6,804 nt of DNA, from assembly GCA_022571135.1 (NCBI GenBank), contig JACZYK010000141.1:1-6804 (forward strand), written 5' to 3'. The translations under genes were made by a program, and so were the position numbers. The first letter of the stretch is position 1; each line of letters opens with the position of its first letter. Below the pieces are notes generated by a model. The model searched no databases and was not told where the DNA came from. It saw nothing but the letters and a program-made list of their open reading frames with translations. This DNA comes from Bacteroidota bacterium (GTDB lineage: Bacteria; Bacteroidota; Rhodothermia; Rhodothermales; UBA10348). This document shows, piece after piece, positions 1 to 5,115 of this stretch.

Positions 1-281
1 TTCGGCCGGGAGTTCTGTCGCTTTCCGATGCGGTTCATAAGATTTCGGTCGCACCCCGAGAAATCCTTCGAATCCCCGTACCACGTTTAGAGGACGGGCA
101 GCCGGCAAATCTGACGATTTTCGATGACACAACGACCTGGATTTTCGACGAGGCGCATATCCGGTCCAAAAGCCACAATACGCCATTCGTCGGTAGCGAA
201 CTGATCGGCCGCGCATTCGCGATCTACAACCGTGGAATGCTCATCACGAACGAGGTAATGTTAACAGTCCCTGAAGCCTGA
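1..281 (+). CDS. pyrC: Dihydroorotase, C-terminal part (5' end outside window)
   Basis: This is the last 92 residues of a protein read from position 3 to the TGA at 279-281. Dihydroorotase is a cytoplasmic amidohydrolase that interconverts N-carbamoyl-aspartate and dihydroorotate in de novo pyrimidine synthesis. The visible part matches the C-terminal signature of the class I enzymes: an 'EDGQPANLTIFD' strand (usual form E-G-x-P-A-D-L-T-x-F-D), then 'TWIFDEAHIRSKSHNTPF' and 'GSELIGRAFAIYNRG', the conserved S-x-x-x-N-T-P-F and G-x-x-x-x-G segments near the end of the family. The usual 'PAD' Asp is Asn here. The metal-binding His, carbamylated Lys and catalytic Asp lie upstream of the window, so activity cannot be judged. 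An alternative is the inactive dihydroorotase-like subunit (PyrC'), which shares this C-terminus. ddl follows 29 bp downstream on the same strand. Confidence 0.87.
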   Translation, partial: RPGVLSLSDAVHKISVAPREILRIPVPRLEDGQPANLTIFDDTTTWIFDEAHIRSKSHNTPFVGSELIGRAFAIYNRGMLITNEVMLTVPEA

Positions 282-310
282 ACCGGCAACAAACGATCTC
301 GAATCCAGGT

Positions 311-1531
311 ATGTCTGTAAAAACAGTCGGAGTTGTTTTTGGAGGTCTCTCGCCCGAGCACGAGGTTTCCGTCATCACGTCTCTGCAGGCTGCGGCCGCG
401 ATGGACCGAGCGAAGTATCACCCGGTCCCGGTCTACATCGCGAAGGACGGTGTCTGGTATACGGGAGAGGGTCTTCTCGACATCGAGGGATATTCGGACC
501 TGAACTCCCTCGTCGCGGCGGCTGCCCGAATCGAGGTGCTGCCCGGCGGCTCCGGCCGGTTGAGAGTCGGTGAGGTGAAAAGGGGGGCACTATTTTCGAG
601 CGGAAGACGGGAATGGACGTTCGACGTTATGTTTCTGGGTCTTCACGGCGGTGCAGGAGAGAACGGGGGAATGCAGGGTTTCTGTGAGCTTATGGGTGTT
701 CCTTACACGGGCAGCGGCATTCTCGGATCTGCGCTTGCGATGGACAAGATCCGGTCGAAGGATTTCTGTGGTCGGAAGGGTATTCCCGTCGTGGAGTCTA
801 TGCAGATCCGCGAGCAGACCTGGGCCGGAGACGAGGAACGGTGGCTCGATCGGATCTGTTCGTGGGCTTCATTTCCCCTTATCGTCAAACCGGTAGGCCT
901 GGGTTCTTCGATCGGCATTCGTAGAACCGAGGATCGTGATCAGCTCGATGGCGCCATCGAAGAGGCTTTCCGATACGATCCGGCCATCCTCGTCGAAAGA
1001 GTCGTGTCTCCGCTGAGGGAGATCAATGCCGCGGTCCTCGGGGATGAAGACCATGCCCGCGCGAGCGTTCTGGAAGAGCCAATTTCGGGAATTGAAATGC
1101 TGTCCTTCCAGGACAAATACATACGGGGGGGAGAAGGCTCGAAAGGAGTAACACCGGCCTCGAAAGATCCCGGGTCAGCCGGAGGGATGGCCTCACAGAA
1201 TAGACTGATTCCGGCTCCGCTGACCGAAGACCAAACGGAGTACATCCAGAAGCTCGCCGTCCGGATTTTTCAGATTCTCGGCTGTGCGGGCGTGGCGCGT
1301 ATCGATTTCCTGATGAACGCAGACACGGGAGACGTTTTCTTCAATGAAATCAATACCATTCCCGGATCGCTATCGTTTTATCTGTGGGAGCCTGCCGATC
1401 TCGCGTTCCAGGATCTGGTGCATGAGCTCATCGAGATTGCCCTGCGCCGGTATCACGACACGGCCGATCGGGTTCGATCGTATGACGTGAATCTGCTCGA
1501 AGAGCACTCCGCCCGGGGACTCAAGGCCTGA
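311..1531 (+). CDS. ddl: D-alanine--D-alanine ligase
   Basis: This 406-residue cytoplasmic ATP-grasp enzyme joins two D-alanines to make the dipeptide added to peptidoglycan precursors by MurF. Family motifs occur in order: GGLSPEHEVS (11-20, with Glu16 matching E. coli DdlB Glu15), LHGGAGENGGMQG (111-123), PYTGSG (131-136), MDKIRSK (144-150), IVKPVGLGSSIGI (191-203), REINAAVLG (236-244), DKY (268-270), ARID (329-332) and FNEINTIPG (344-352). The DdlB catalytic triad Ser150/Glu187/Tyr216 is matched by Ser199, Glu237 and Tyr270. Keeping Tyr at the omega-loop position favours D-Ala over D-lactate as second substrate. The 'GEDG' Asp is Asn118. The protein is longer than DdlB (306 aa), partly because of a long loop at about 271-300. 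The ATG at 311 starts directly at the first beta strand, and only a weak AGG lies upstream. Confidence 0.95.
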   Translation: MSVKTVGVVFGGLSPEHEVSVITSLQAAAAMDRAKYHPVPVYIAKDGVWYTGEGLLDIEGYSDLNSLVAAAARIEVLPGGSGRLRVGEVKRGALFSSGRREWTFDVMFLGLHGGAGENGGMQGFCELMGVPYTGSGILGSALAMDKIRSKDFCGRKGIPVVESMQIREQTWAGDEERWLDRICSWASFPLIVKPVGLGSSIGIRRTEDRDQLDGAIEEAFRYDPAILVERVVSPLREINAAVLGDEDHARASVLEEPISGIEMLSFQDKYIRGGEGSKGVTPASKDPGSAGGMASQNRLIPAPLTEDQTEYIQKLAVRIFQILGCAGVARIDFLMNADTGDVFFNEINTIPGSLSFYLWEPADLAFQDLVHELIEIALRRYHDTADRVRSYDVNLLEEHSARGLKA

Positions 1532-1606
1532 AAAATCCTGATCGCGAAGGCCTGGGAGGACGAACCGGCGCCGAGCCCGATTCTTAAAATTGAAAAAAAC
1601 GCAACC

Positions 1607-2530
1607 ATGCACCGACGCATATCGCTCGTTCTCCTTCTCTTTTTTACTACGTCGTCAGCGGCACAGAATCGCTTCGACGCTGCCCGTCTCTTGACGGATC
1701 TTCGGACGCTCTCGTCGGATGATTTCGAAGGACGCGATACCGGAACGCCAGGCGGAATTCGGGCCCGAGACTACCTCGCTTCAGCCTTCGACTCGATCGG
1801 GATGGAGGCTTGTGGATCGGACTTCCTGCATCGGTTCATGTTCAGCGGGCGTGATGACTCGACATACGAGGGAACCAACGTAATCGGACTGATTCCCGGC
1901 GCCGAGAACCCGGACTTGTATCTCGTCGTGACGGCGCACTACGATCACGTGGGAATCAGAAATGGAGAGATATACAACGGTGCGGATGACAATGCCTCCG
2001 GAGCTGCGGCTCTGGTTGCTGTGGCCAACCATTTTCTGAATCATCGGCCGGCGCACTCGATCGTCATCGCAGCTTTCGATGCTGAAGAAAAAGGTCTGTG
2101 GGGCGCCCAGGACTTTATCAATGATCCGTGTGTGCCTAAGGATGGCATTTCCATGAACGTAAACATGGATATGATCAGTCGCAGCGCAGCCAGGGAACTC
2201 TATGTGGCCGGAACGGGGCACTACCCTGAGCTTCTTCCGCTCCTCTCAAACCTGAGAGAGAACAGGCCGCTGACACTTCTGTTCGGACACGATACGCCCG
2301 GAACCGGACGCGACGACTGGACCTATGCATCGGATCATGGACCTTTTCACCGCGAGGGCATACCGTTTGTGGTTTTCAGCGTCGAGGAGCATCCGGGCTT
2401 CCATCGCCCAGGCGATGATTTTGAGTATATAGACGCGGCATTTTATTTGGACGCTGTCGACGTTATACTCGATGCACTCGTTCTGCTTGACAGAAACCTG
2501 GAAGCAATCCGGTTAATAAACGAGCGTTAG
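1607..2530 (+). CDS. Exported M28-family zinc aminopeptidase
   Basis: This 307-residue protein has an N-terminal signal peptide (Arg-Arg at 3-4, hydrophobic core about 5-13, likely signal peptidase I cut after S-S-A-A near residue 19), so it should act in the periplasm or outside the cell. The rest is a single M28 (aminopeptidase Y/Q-like) metallopeptidase domain that would remove N-terminal residues from peptides using two zinc ions. The expected metal and catalytic residues are visible: His111 and Asp113 in TAHYDH, Asp127 in GADDNASG, Glu160 (general base) and Glu161 in DAEEKGLWGA, Asp188 in NMDMI, and His266 in HRPGDD. No PA or PDZ domain is attached. The ATG at 1607 follows an A-rich stretch without a Shine-Dalgarno sequence. 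The gene lies 75 bp after ddl; the substrate is unknown and a link to cell-wall peptides is only suggested by position. Confidence 0.92.
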   Translation: MHRRISLVLLLFFTTSSAAQNRFDAARLLTDLRTLSSDDFEGRDTGTPGGIRARDYLASAFDSIGMEACGSDFLHRFMFSGRDDSTYEGTNVIGLIPGAENPDLYLVVTAHYDHVGIRNGEIYNGADDNASGAAALVAVANHFLNHRPAHSIVIAAFDAEEKGLWGAQDFINDPCVPKDGISMNVNMDMISRSAARELYVAGTGHYPELLPLLSNLRENRPLTLLFGHDTPGTGRDDWTYASDHGPFHREGIPFVVFSVEEHPGFHRPGDDFEYIDAAFYLDAVDVILDALVLLDRNLEAIRLINER

Positions 2531-2552
2531 CCTTCCGGAATCACGGTCTAAA

Positions 2553-3341
2553 ATGAAAGTCGCCGCTCTGTACATCTATCCGGTCAAGTCGTTGAGAGGC
2601 GTTTCCCTCGATACGGTTCGCGTGCGGCTTCGGGGCTTCGACCGGGACCGCCGCTGGATGCTGGTCGACGAAGACGGCACTTTTTTTACCCAGCGCACGC
2701 ACCCCCAGTTGGCCGAATTCGAAGTAGCCATTGCACACGACCGGTTGGAGGTTTCTTTCGCTAAGACGGGTTTCATCTCTCTTCCGTACTTTGTCGCAGG
2801 CCGCCGTGAGCACTCTGTGCGAGTCTGGGACGACAAGGTCAAAGCCCTCGAAGCCCCGGAGCCCGTAAACAAGTGGTTCAGCAGGTATCTGAAGAAGAAG
2901 TGTCGGCTGGTCTACATGCCCGACTCGACGATGCGCCGCCTGGACCCGAAGTACTCAGAGACCGAAGACGCGGTCAGCTTCGCCGACGGGTACCCGGTGT
3001 TGCTCACGTCGCAGGGATCGCTGGACGATCTGAGTTCCCGGATGGGGGAGGATCTTCCGATGGATCGTTTCAGAGCGAATCTGGTGATATCGGGGGCTTC
3101 GCCGTGGGATGAAGAGACATGGCATCGCGTTCGCGTGGGGAAGGCGACGTTTCGGGTCGTGAAGCCCTGTCCGCGATGCGTGGTAACGACCGCGGATCAG
3201 AAGACGGGGGAGCGGGGGAAAGAACCCCTCGCGACACTGGCCACATTCAGGAAAAAGGATGGGGAAGTGTTTTTCGGGATGAACCTGATTCCGGACGCGC
3301 TCGCGGAGATCTCGGTCGGAGACGAGGTCGAGGTTCTGTGA
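2553..3341 (+). CDS. MOSC domain protein (YcbX/mARC-like, no ferredoxin domain)
   Basis: This 262-residue protein has the two-part layout of the YcbX/mARC family. An N-terminal beta-barrel MOSC_N domain (about 1-120) shows the typical 'IYPVKSLRGV' and 'RRWMLVDEDGTFFTQR', and a MOSC domain (about 125-260) follows. The key motif KPCPRCVVTT (204-213) carries Cys206 and Cys209; in this family a Cys in the C-x-R-C-x-x-T-T motif binds the molybdenum of the cofactor. Asp215, the GKEPLATLATFR segment (222-233) and 'FGMNLIP' (241-247) also fit. E. coli YcbX has an extra C-terminal [2Fe-2S] ferredoxin domain that is absent here. Family members reduce N-hydroxylated compounds with partner electron donors; the substrate here is unknown. 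There is no Shine-Dalgarno before the ATG, and the gap to the peptidase gene is 22 bp, suggesting co-transcription. The stop codon lies within a tandem repeat. Confidence 0.9.
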   Translation: MKVAALYIYPVKSLRGVSLDTVRVRLRGFDRDRRWMLVDEDGTFFTQRTHPQLAEFEVAIAHDRLEVSFAKTGFISLPYFVAGRREHSVRVWDDKVKALEAPEPVNKWFSRYLKKKCRLVYMPDSTMRRLDPKYSETEDAVSFADGYPVLLTSQGSLDDLSSRMGEDLPMDRFRANLVISGASPWDEETWHRVRVGKATFRVVKPCPRCVVTTADQKTGERGKEPLATLATFRKKDGEVFFGMNLIPDALAEISVGDEVEVL

Positions 3342-3397
3342 TACTCGCCGAGCCGTCCCGATTGAGGATCTGTGATACTCGCCGAGCGGTCTCGATC
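3330..3397. repeat. Two-copy 34-bp tandem repeat across a stop codon
   Basis: Units at 3330-3363 and 3364-3397 abut directly and match at 30 of 34 positions, differing at unit positions 5, 25, 29 and 34. The first unit holds the final codons and TGA (3339-3341) of the MOSC gene, and the second repeats that text outside the gene. Because 34 is not a multiple of three and a stop lies inside the unit, the extra copy does not extend the protein. It looks like a local slippage or unequal-exchange duplication. Confidence 0.85.
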
Positions 3398-3609
3398 GAT
3401 GAATCCATTTATACTTTCCGAAGACATTAGATTTAGGCCTTTCGAAAAAGTTTTAAAATCGCTTTATTTACGGGCTTAAAGCGAACGGGTAATACTTAAT
3501 CTGTTCTTGCACGCGAGTGTGGAGGTAGAGATTTCAGTTCTAGACACGACTCCATTAATTCTGGGTTAGTCGCTCTTCCGAACGTTGATGTGTCGGGGAG
3601 GGTGGCGAA
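3342..3609. other. 268-bp intergenic region upstream of the HNH gene
   Basis: No protein-coding stretch is convincing here. The left end is the tandem repeat. The remainder, especially about 3400-3500, is clearly AT-richer than the flanking genes and probably carries the promoter for the HNH gene. A TATACT lies at 3410-3415 and TAATACT at 3490-3496, but neither has a matching upstream box at good spacing, so no promoter is called. An inverted repeat CGCTTTA (3460-3466) / TAAAGCG (3477-3483) with a 10-nt loop is present without a following T-run on this strand. Weaker arms CGACT (3547-3551) / AGTCG (3568-3572) lie nearer the gene. Confidence 0.5.
3595..3602 (+). promoter_or_regulatory. Strong Shine-Dalgarno for the GTG-started HNH gene
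   Basis: GGGGAGGG ends 7 nt before the GTG at 3610. It supports that GTG as the start and is noteworthy because several other genes in the window have no recognisable Shine-Dalgarno. Confidence 0.7.
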
Positions 3610-4110
3610 GTGACGGGACACGTCCTCGTCCTCAATCAGGATTATTGCGCGCTGACTGTCACCAGTGTCCAGCGAGCGACCATTCTTATACTACTTCAGA
3701 AAGCAGAATTGGTTGTTTCCGAGTCAGGCCGGTTTGTGCGCTCTCCCAGTAGGCACGTTCCCTGGCCCAGCATCGTAAGACTCAAGATCTACGTCCGCGT
3801 ACCTTACAAAAAGATTATGCTTACGCGGAAAAACATCATGCGTCGGGACCGACACCAATGTCAGTATTGTGGAAGTCATGAACGCCTCACGATCGATCAC
3901 ATTATCCCGAAATCACGAGGTGGTCGGGATACGTGGGAGAATCTTGTAGCTGCGTGCGTTCCGTGCAACAATCGGAAGGGCAATTACACGCCGGCGGAGG
4001 CCAGGATGAACCTTTCGCGAAAGCCATTTCGTCCCAGTTATGTTATGTACATTCGCGACTTTGTGGGGTCAATGAACGACACCTGGAAACCTTACCTCTT
4101 TCTGTCGTGA
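3610..4110 (+). CDS. HNH endonuclease-family protein
   Basis: This 166-residue protein starts at GTG. Its N-terminal part (about 4-65, 'VLVLNQDYCALTVTSVQRA') is the short alpha/beta region typical of a common group of bacterial chromosomal HNH proteins. The HNH nuclease fold occupies about 72-135: the zinc-binding pairs C84-x2-C87 and C116-x2-C119 flank the catalytic Asp96-His97 (LTIDHIIPKSRGG), with Asn111 (WENLV) and Asn120 following. All expected metal and zinc residues are present, so a working metal-dependent DNA nuclease is likely. This group is widespread and usually stands alone; its biological role is not established. Nothing nearby (methylase, integrase, phage gene) suggests restriction or phage packaging. 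The next gene starts 6 bp after the stop. Confidence 0.9.
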   Translation: MTGHVLVLNQDYCALTVTSVQRATILILLQKAELVVSESGRFVRSPSRHVPWPSIVRLKIYVRVPYKKIMLTRKNIMRRDRHQCQYCGSHERLTIDHIIPKSRGGRDTWENLVAACVPCNNRKGNYTPAEARMNLSRKPFRPSYVMYIRDFVGSMNDTWKPYLFLS

Positions 4111-4116
4111 TGTATC

Positions 4117-4575
4117 GTGGCACGCTCAGCTAGTACTATCGTTGCGAAACTGGCCTGGTTGGTACCGGTTTTGCTTCTACTTCTTACCGTTCATCAAAGT
4201 AAAGTGGTTCTGGATCTGGGCCGGACCGTTCGGGACGGCACGCGGACAGTAGCCGAAGTCACTCGATACGTTCGGATCGACAGAAAGGATGTAACGCAGG
4301 CCGAGTTGGACCTTCGCGTACTGCTGCCCGACGGAGGTGTACTGGTCAGAGAGCGGCTCTCTCTTCCGTATTCGATCTCACATAGGGTAGAGCAGGATAC
4401 GCTGACCGTGATCGTTCTGCCGGGCAGCGCTCAGGAAGTCGTAATCGCCTCGATCGTGGGAACGCAGACGAGGATCGCCCTGAGTAACGCGGTGATGAGT
4501 TTCATCATGATGTTGATTACCGGCGCCCTCGTCTTTGCATGGAACCGATTTGAAAAGAGAGGAAGCAATGCCTGA
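4117..4575 (+). CDS. Small membrane protein with two transmembrane helices (DUF3592-like layout)
   Basis: I do not recognise this 152-residue protein by sequence. It has one transmembrane helix near the N-terminus (about 8-26), a roughly 95-residue soluble part rich in beta-prone alternating residues ('TVAEVTRYVRID', 'AELDLRVLLPDGG', 'DTLTVIVLPGS'), and a second helix (about 122-142) followed by a short basic tail (NRFEKRGSNA). Helix, small beta domain, helix is the layout seen in DUF3592 proteins, and the middle segment resembles that type in style, but this is a layout match only. The GTG start at 4117 is chosen because the ATG at 4110 leads to an immediate stop. It probably shares a transcript with the HNH gene, whose stop is 6 bp upstream. 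No function can be assigned. Confidence 0.75.
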   Translation: MARSASTIVAKLAWLVPVLLLLLTVHQSKVVLDLGRTVRDGTRTVAEVTRYVRIDRKDVTQAELDLRVLLPDGGVLVRERLSLPYSISHRVEQDTLTVIVLPGSAQEVVIASIVGTQTRIALSNAVMSFIMMLITGALVFAWNRFEKRGSNA

Positions 4576-4657
4576 GCATGGCGGTTCTCAGCTACAGCGT
4601 AATTATCGAGAACCGAATCGCGAAGACCGGGTATACCCGCACGATTACGAACCTTGA
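4568..4657 (+). CDS. Possible 29-residue small protein overlapping the upstream gene
   Basis: An ATG at 4568 opens 29 codons in a different frame from the membrane-protein gene, overlapping its last 8 bases, and ends at TGA 4655-4657, 15 bp before the riboswitch. A good Shine-Dalgarno-like GAGAGGA (4556-4562) lies 5 nt upstream, and the overlap would allow translational coupling. The predicted peptide is hydrophilic and rich in Arg, Glu, Pro and Tyr, starting MPEHGGSQLQ, with no membrane segment and no recognised motif. It may be chance: the region also holds two inverted repeats that constrain its sequence. Confidence 0.25.
   Translation: MPEHGGSQLQRNYREPNREDRVYPHDYEP
4582..4615. repeat. 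Inverted repeat, 8-bp arms
   Basis: CGGTTCTC (4582-4589) and GAGAACCG (4608-4615) are perfect inverted arms around an 18-nt loop, starting 6 bp after the membrane-protein stop. There is no T-run after the stem, so it is not a standard intrinsic terminator, although its position after a stop codon suggests an mRNA 3'-end hairpin. Confidence 0.5.
4628..4639. repeat. 12-bp perfect palindrome
   Basis: CGGGTATACCCG reads the same on both strands. It lies 33 bp before the riboswitch, where a promoter or operator for the receptor transcript would be expected. It could be a dimeric regulator site or chance; only one copy was noticed. Confidence 0.35.
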
Positions 4658-4672
4658 CATTCCTCTTTCGAT

Positions 4673-4755
4673 CTGTTGGGGGTGCCCGCGTCACGAACCG
4701 GGCTGAGAGAATACCCTTCGAACCTGATCCGGGTTATTCCGGCGAAGGAAAACAG
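4673..4755 (+). promoter_or_regulatory. TPP riboswitch aptamer (THI box)
   Basis: This mRNA leader element binds thiamine pyrophosphate and normally lowers expression of thiamine synthesis or uptake genes. The conserved parts are all visible. P1 is CTGTT (4673-4677) / AACAG (4751-4755). The G-rich strand GGGGGTG (4678-4684) leads into P3, CCCG (4685-4688) / CGGG (4699-4702). The pyrimidine-sensing CTGAGA is at 4703-4708. P4 is CCTTCG (4715-4720) / CGAAGG (4743-4748), enclosing AACCTGAT and P5 CCGG (4729-4732) / CCGG (4739-4742). Order, spacing and the near-invariant CTGAGA and CCTGAT words match the E. coli thiM aptamer closely. It points downstream toward the TonB-dependent receptor on the same strand. 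Confidence 0.96.
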
Positions 4756-4773
4756 CCAGCTCGTGACAGTCGT

Positions 4774-4804
4774 GACCGGTTTTAATTCCGGCTCGGCACC
4801 GGTC
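4774..4804 (+). promoter_or_regulatory. Hairpin between aptamer and terminator
   Basis: GACCGGT (4774-4780) and ACCGGTC (4798-4804) form a perfect 7-bp stem with a 17-nt loop, directly abutting the terminator stem. It is probably part of the riboswitch expression platform, either spacing the terminator or competing with an alternative fold. Confidence 0.5.
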
Positions 4805-4835
4805 GCCGCTCCGCAGATCCTCGGGGCGGCTTTTT
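4805..4835 (+). terminator. Intrinsic terminator of the TPP riboswitch
   Basis: GCCGCTCCG (4805-4813) pairs with CGGGGCGGC (4822-4830) as a 9-bp GC-rich stem with one G-U pair and an 8-nt loop, followed at once by TTTTT (4831-4835). Its place 50 bp after the aptamer and before the receptor fits transcription attenuation when TPP is bound. It lies outside the inserted repeat element, which begins 2 bp later. Confidence 0.85.
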
Positions 4836-4837
4836 AA

Positions 4838-4868
4838 GGGCCTGTTAACACTCCCTGAAAGTGTCCTG
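4838..4868 (+). repeat. Left terminal inverted repeat
   Basis: This 31-bp end of the element contains an internal hairpin, ACACT (4848-4852) / AGTGT (4860-4864), with a 7-nt loop. It begins 2 bp after the T-run of the riboswitch terminator. Confidence 0.8.
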
Positions 4869-4924
4869 TAGCCGCCTGTAAACGTGCGAATCAAGGCGTG
4901 AGGAGAGACTTTTGGTGAAATCAA

Positions 4925-5020
4925 ATGAACGATGAACAACGCAGAGTAGCCCGTTTACAGGCGCTACCCAAAGGGCCGGGTCCATTTTTTACCCAGTGGC
5001 GTTATCAGACGTTTATGTAA
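4925..5020 (+). pseudogene. Possible transposase 5' remnant, 31 codons
   Basis: An ATG at 4925, 56 bp inside the left terminal repeat, opens a frame running to TAA 5018-5020. It is basic and aromatic-rich, with 'LPKGPGPFFTQWRYQTF' at residues 14-30. Position (just inside a terminal repeat, reading inward) and abrupt end are what an internally deleted insertion sequence would leave: the first codons of the transposase with the rest lost. The family is not recognised from so short a piece, and it could be a chance frame. Confidence 0.35.
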
Positions 5021-5023
5021 CGT

Positions 5024-5047
5024 TGTTACACTAAAGTGTCTTCTGCC
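5024..5047 (+). repeat. Degenerate third copy of the terminal-repeat core
   Basis: This stretch resembles left-end positions of about 4844-4873 in the same orientation, keeping TGTT, ACACT, AAAGTGTC and a final GCC but lacking an A and about five bases of the hairpin loop. The palindrome ACACT-AA-AGTGT (5028-5039) is intact. It may be a subterminal binding site or a scar of nested insertion. Confidence 0.4.
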
Positions 5048-5072
5048 TTGCTGGACAAAAAATGGCCACCGG

Positions 5073-5103
5073 CAGGACGCTTTCAGGTAGCGTTAACAGG
5101 CCC
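5073..5103 (-). repeat. Right terminal inverted repeat
   Basis: This is the reverse-complement partner of 4838-4868, differing at 5079, 5088 and 5091. It has its own hairpin ACGCT (5077-5081) / AGCGT (5089-5093). The frame of the downstream receptor is open through it, so a start at 5062 would add repeat-encoded residues to the protein. Confidence 0.8.
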
Positions 5104-5115
5104 CAATTGCATACC

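Larger units (their letters stand above)
4838..5103. mobile_element. MITE-like element or internally deleted insertion sequence, 266 bp
   Basis: The element is bounded by 31-bp terminal inverted repeats at 4838-4868 and 5073-5103, matching at 28 of 31 positions and starting GGGCCTGTTAAC. Inside it are a second inverted pair CGCCTGTAAACG (4873-4884) / CGTTTACAGGCG (4952-4963) and a short reading frame that could be the start of a lost transposase. No complete transposase is present, so it would need one supplied elsewhere. I see no clear target-site duplication: the left flank ends TTTTTAA and the right flank begins CAATTG. It separates the riboswitch terminator from the receptor gene. The insertion-sequence family is not recognised. 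Confidence 0.75.

Noticed and set aside
1781..2221. 146-codon minus-strand frame within the M28 peptidase gene
   Set aside because: The plus-strand gene has all metal ligands of its family over the same bases, so the minus frame is incidental.
3460..3483. Inverted repeat CGCTTTA/TAAAGCG as a terminator
   Set aside because: The stem is AT-rich and short with a 10-nt loop and no T-run follows on the plus strand. No minus-strand gene ends here that would use it in the other direction.
3610..4575. HNH gene and adjacent membrane protein as a two-gene defence system
   Set aside because: The HNH protein belongs in style to a widespread solitary chromosomal group, and the membrane protein has no effector motif. 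Short spacing alone does not support a defence role.
4654..4659. TTGACA as a -35 box for the riboswitch transcript
   Set aside because: A -10 box 17 bp later would fall at about 4677-4682, which is G-rich and inside the aptamer, so transcription could not start there and still include P1. The major Bacteroidota promoter also uses a different consensus.
4691..4939. 82-codon frame on the minus strand across the riboswitch and element
   Set aside because: It runs antisense through the aptamer, terminator and left terminal repeat, which explain the sequence. Its R-T-L-S-G-S-V-N-R-P segment simply reflects the inverted repeat.
4838..5103. CRISPR array or REP-type repeat cluster
   Set aside because: The repeats are a single inverted terminal pair with unlike inner repeats, not regularly spaced direct repeats with unique spacers.
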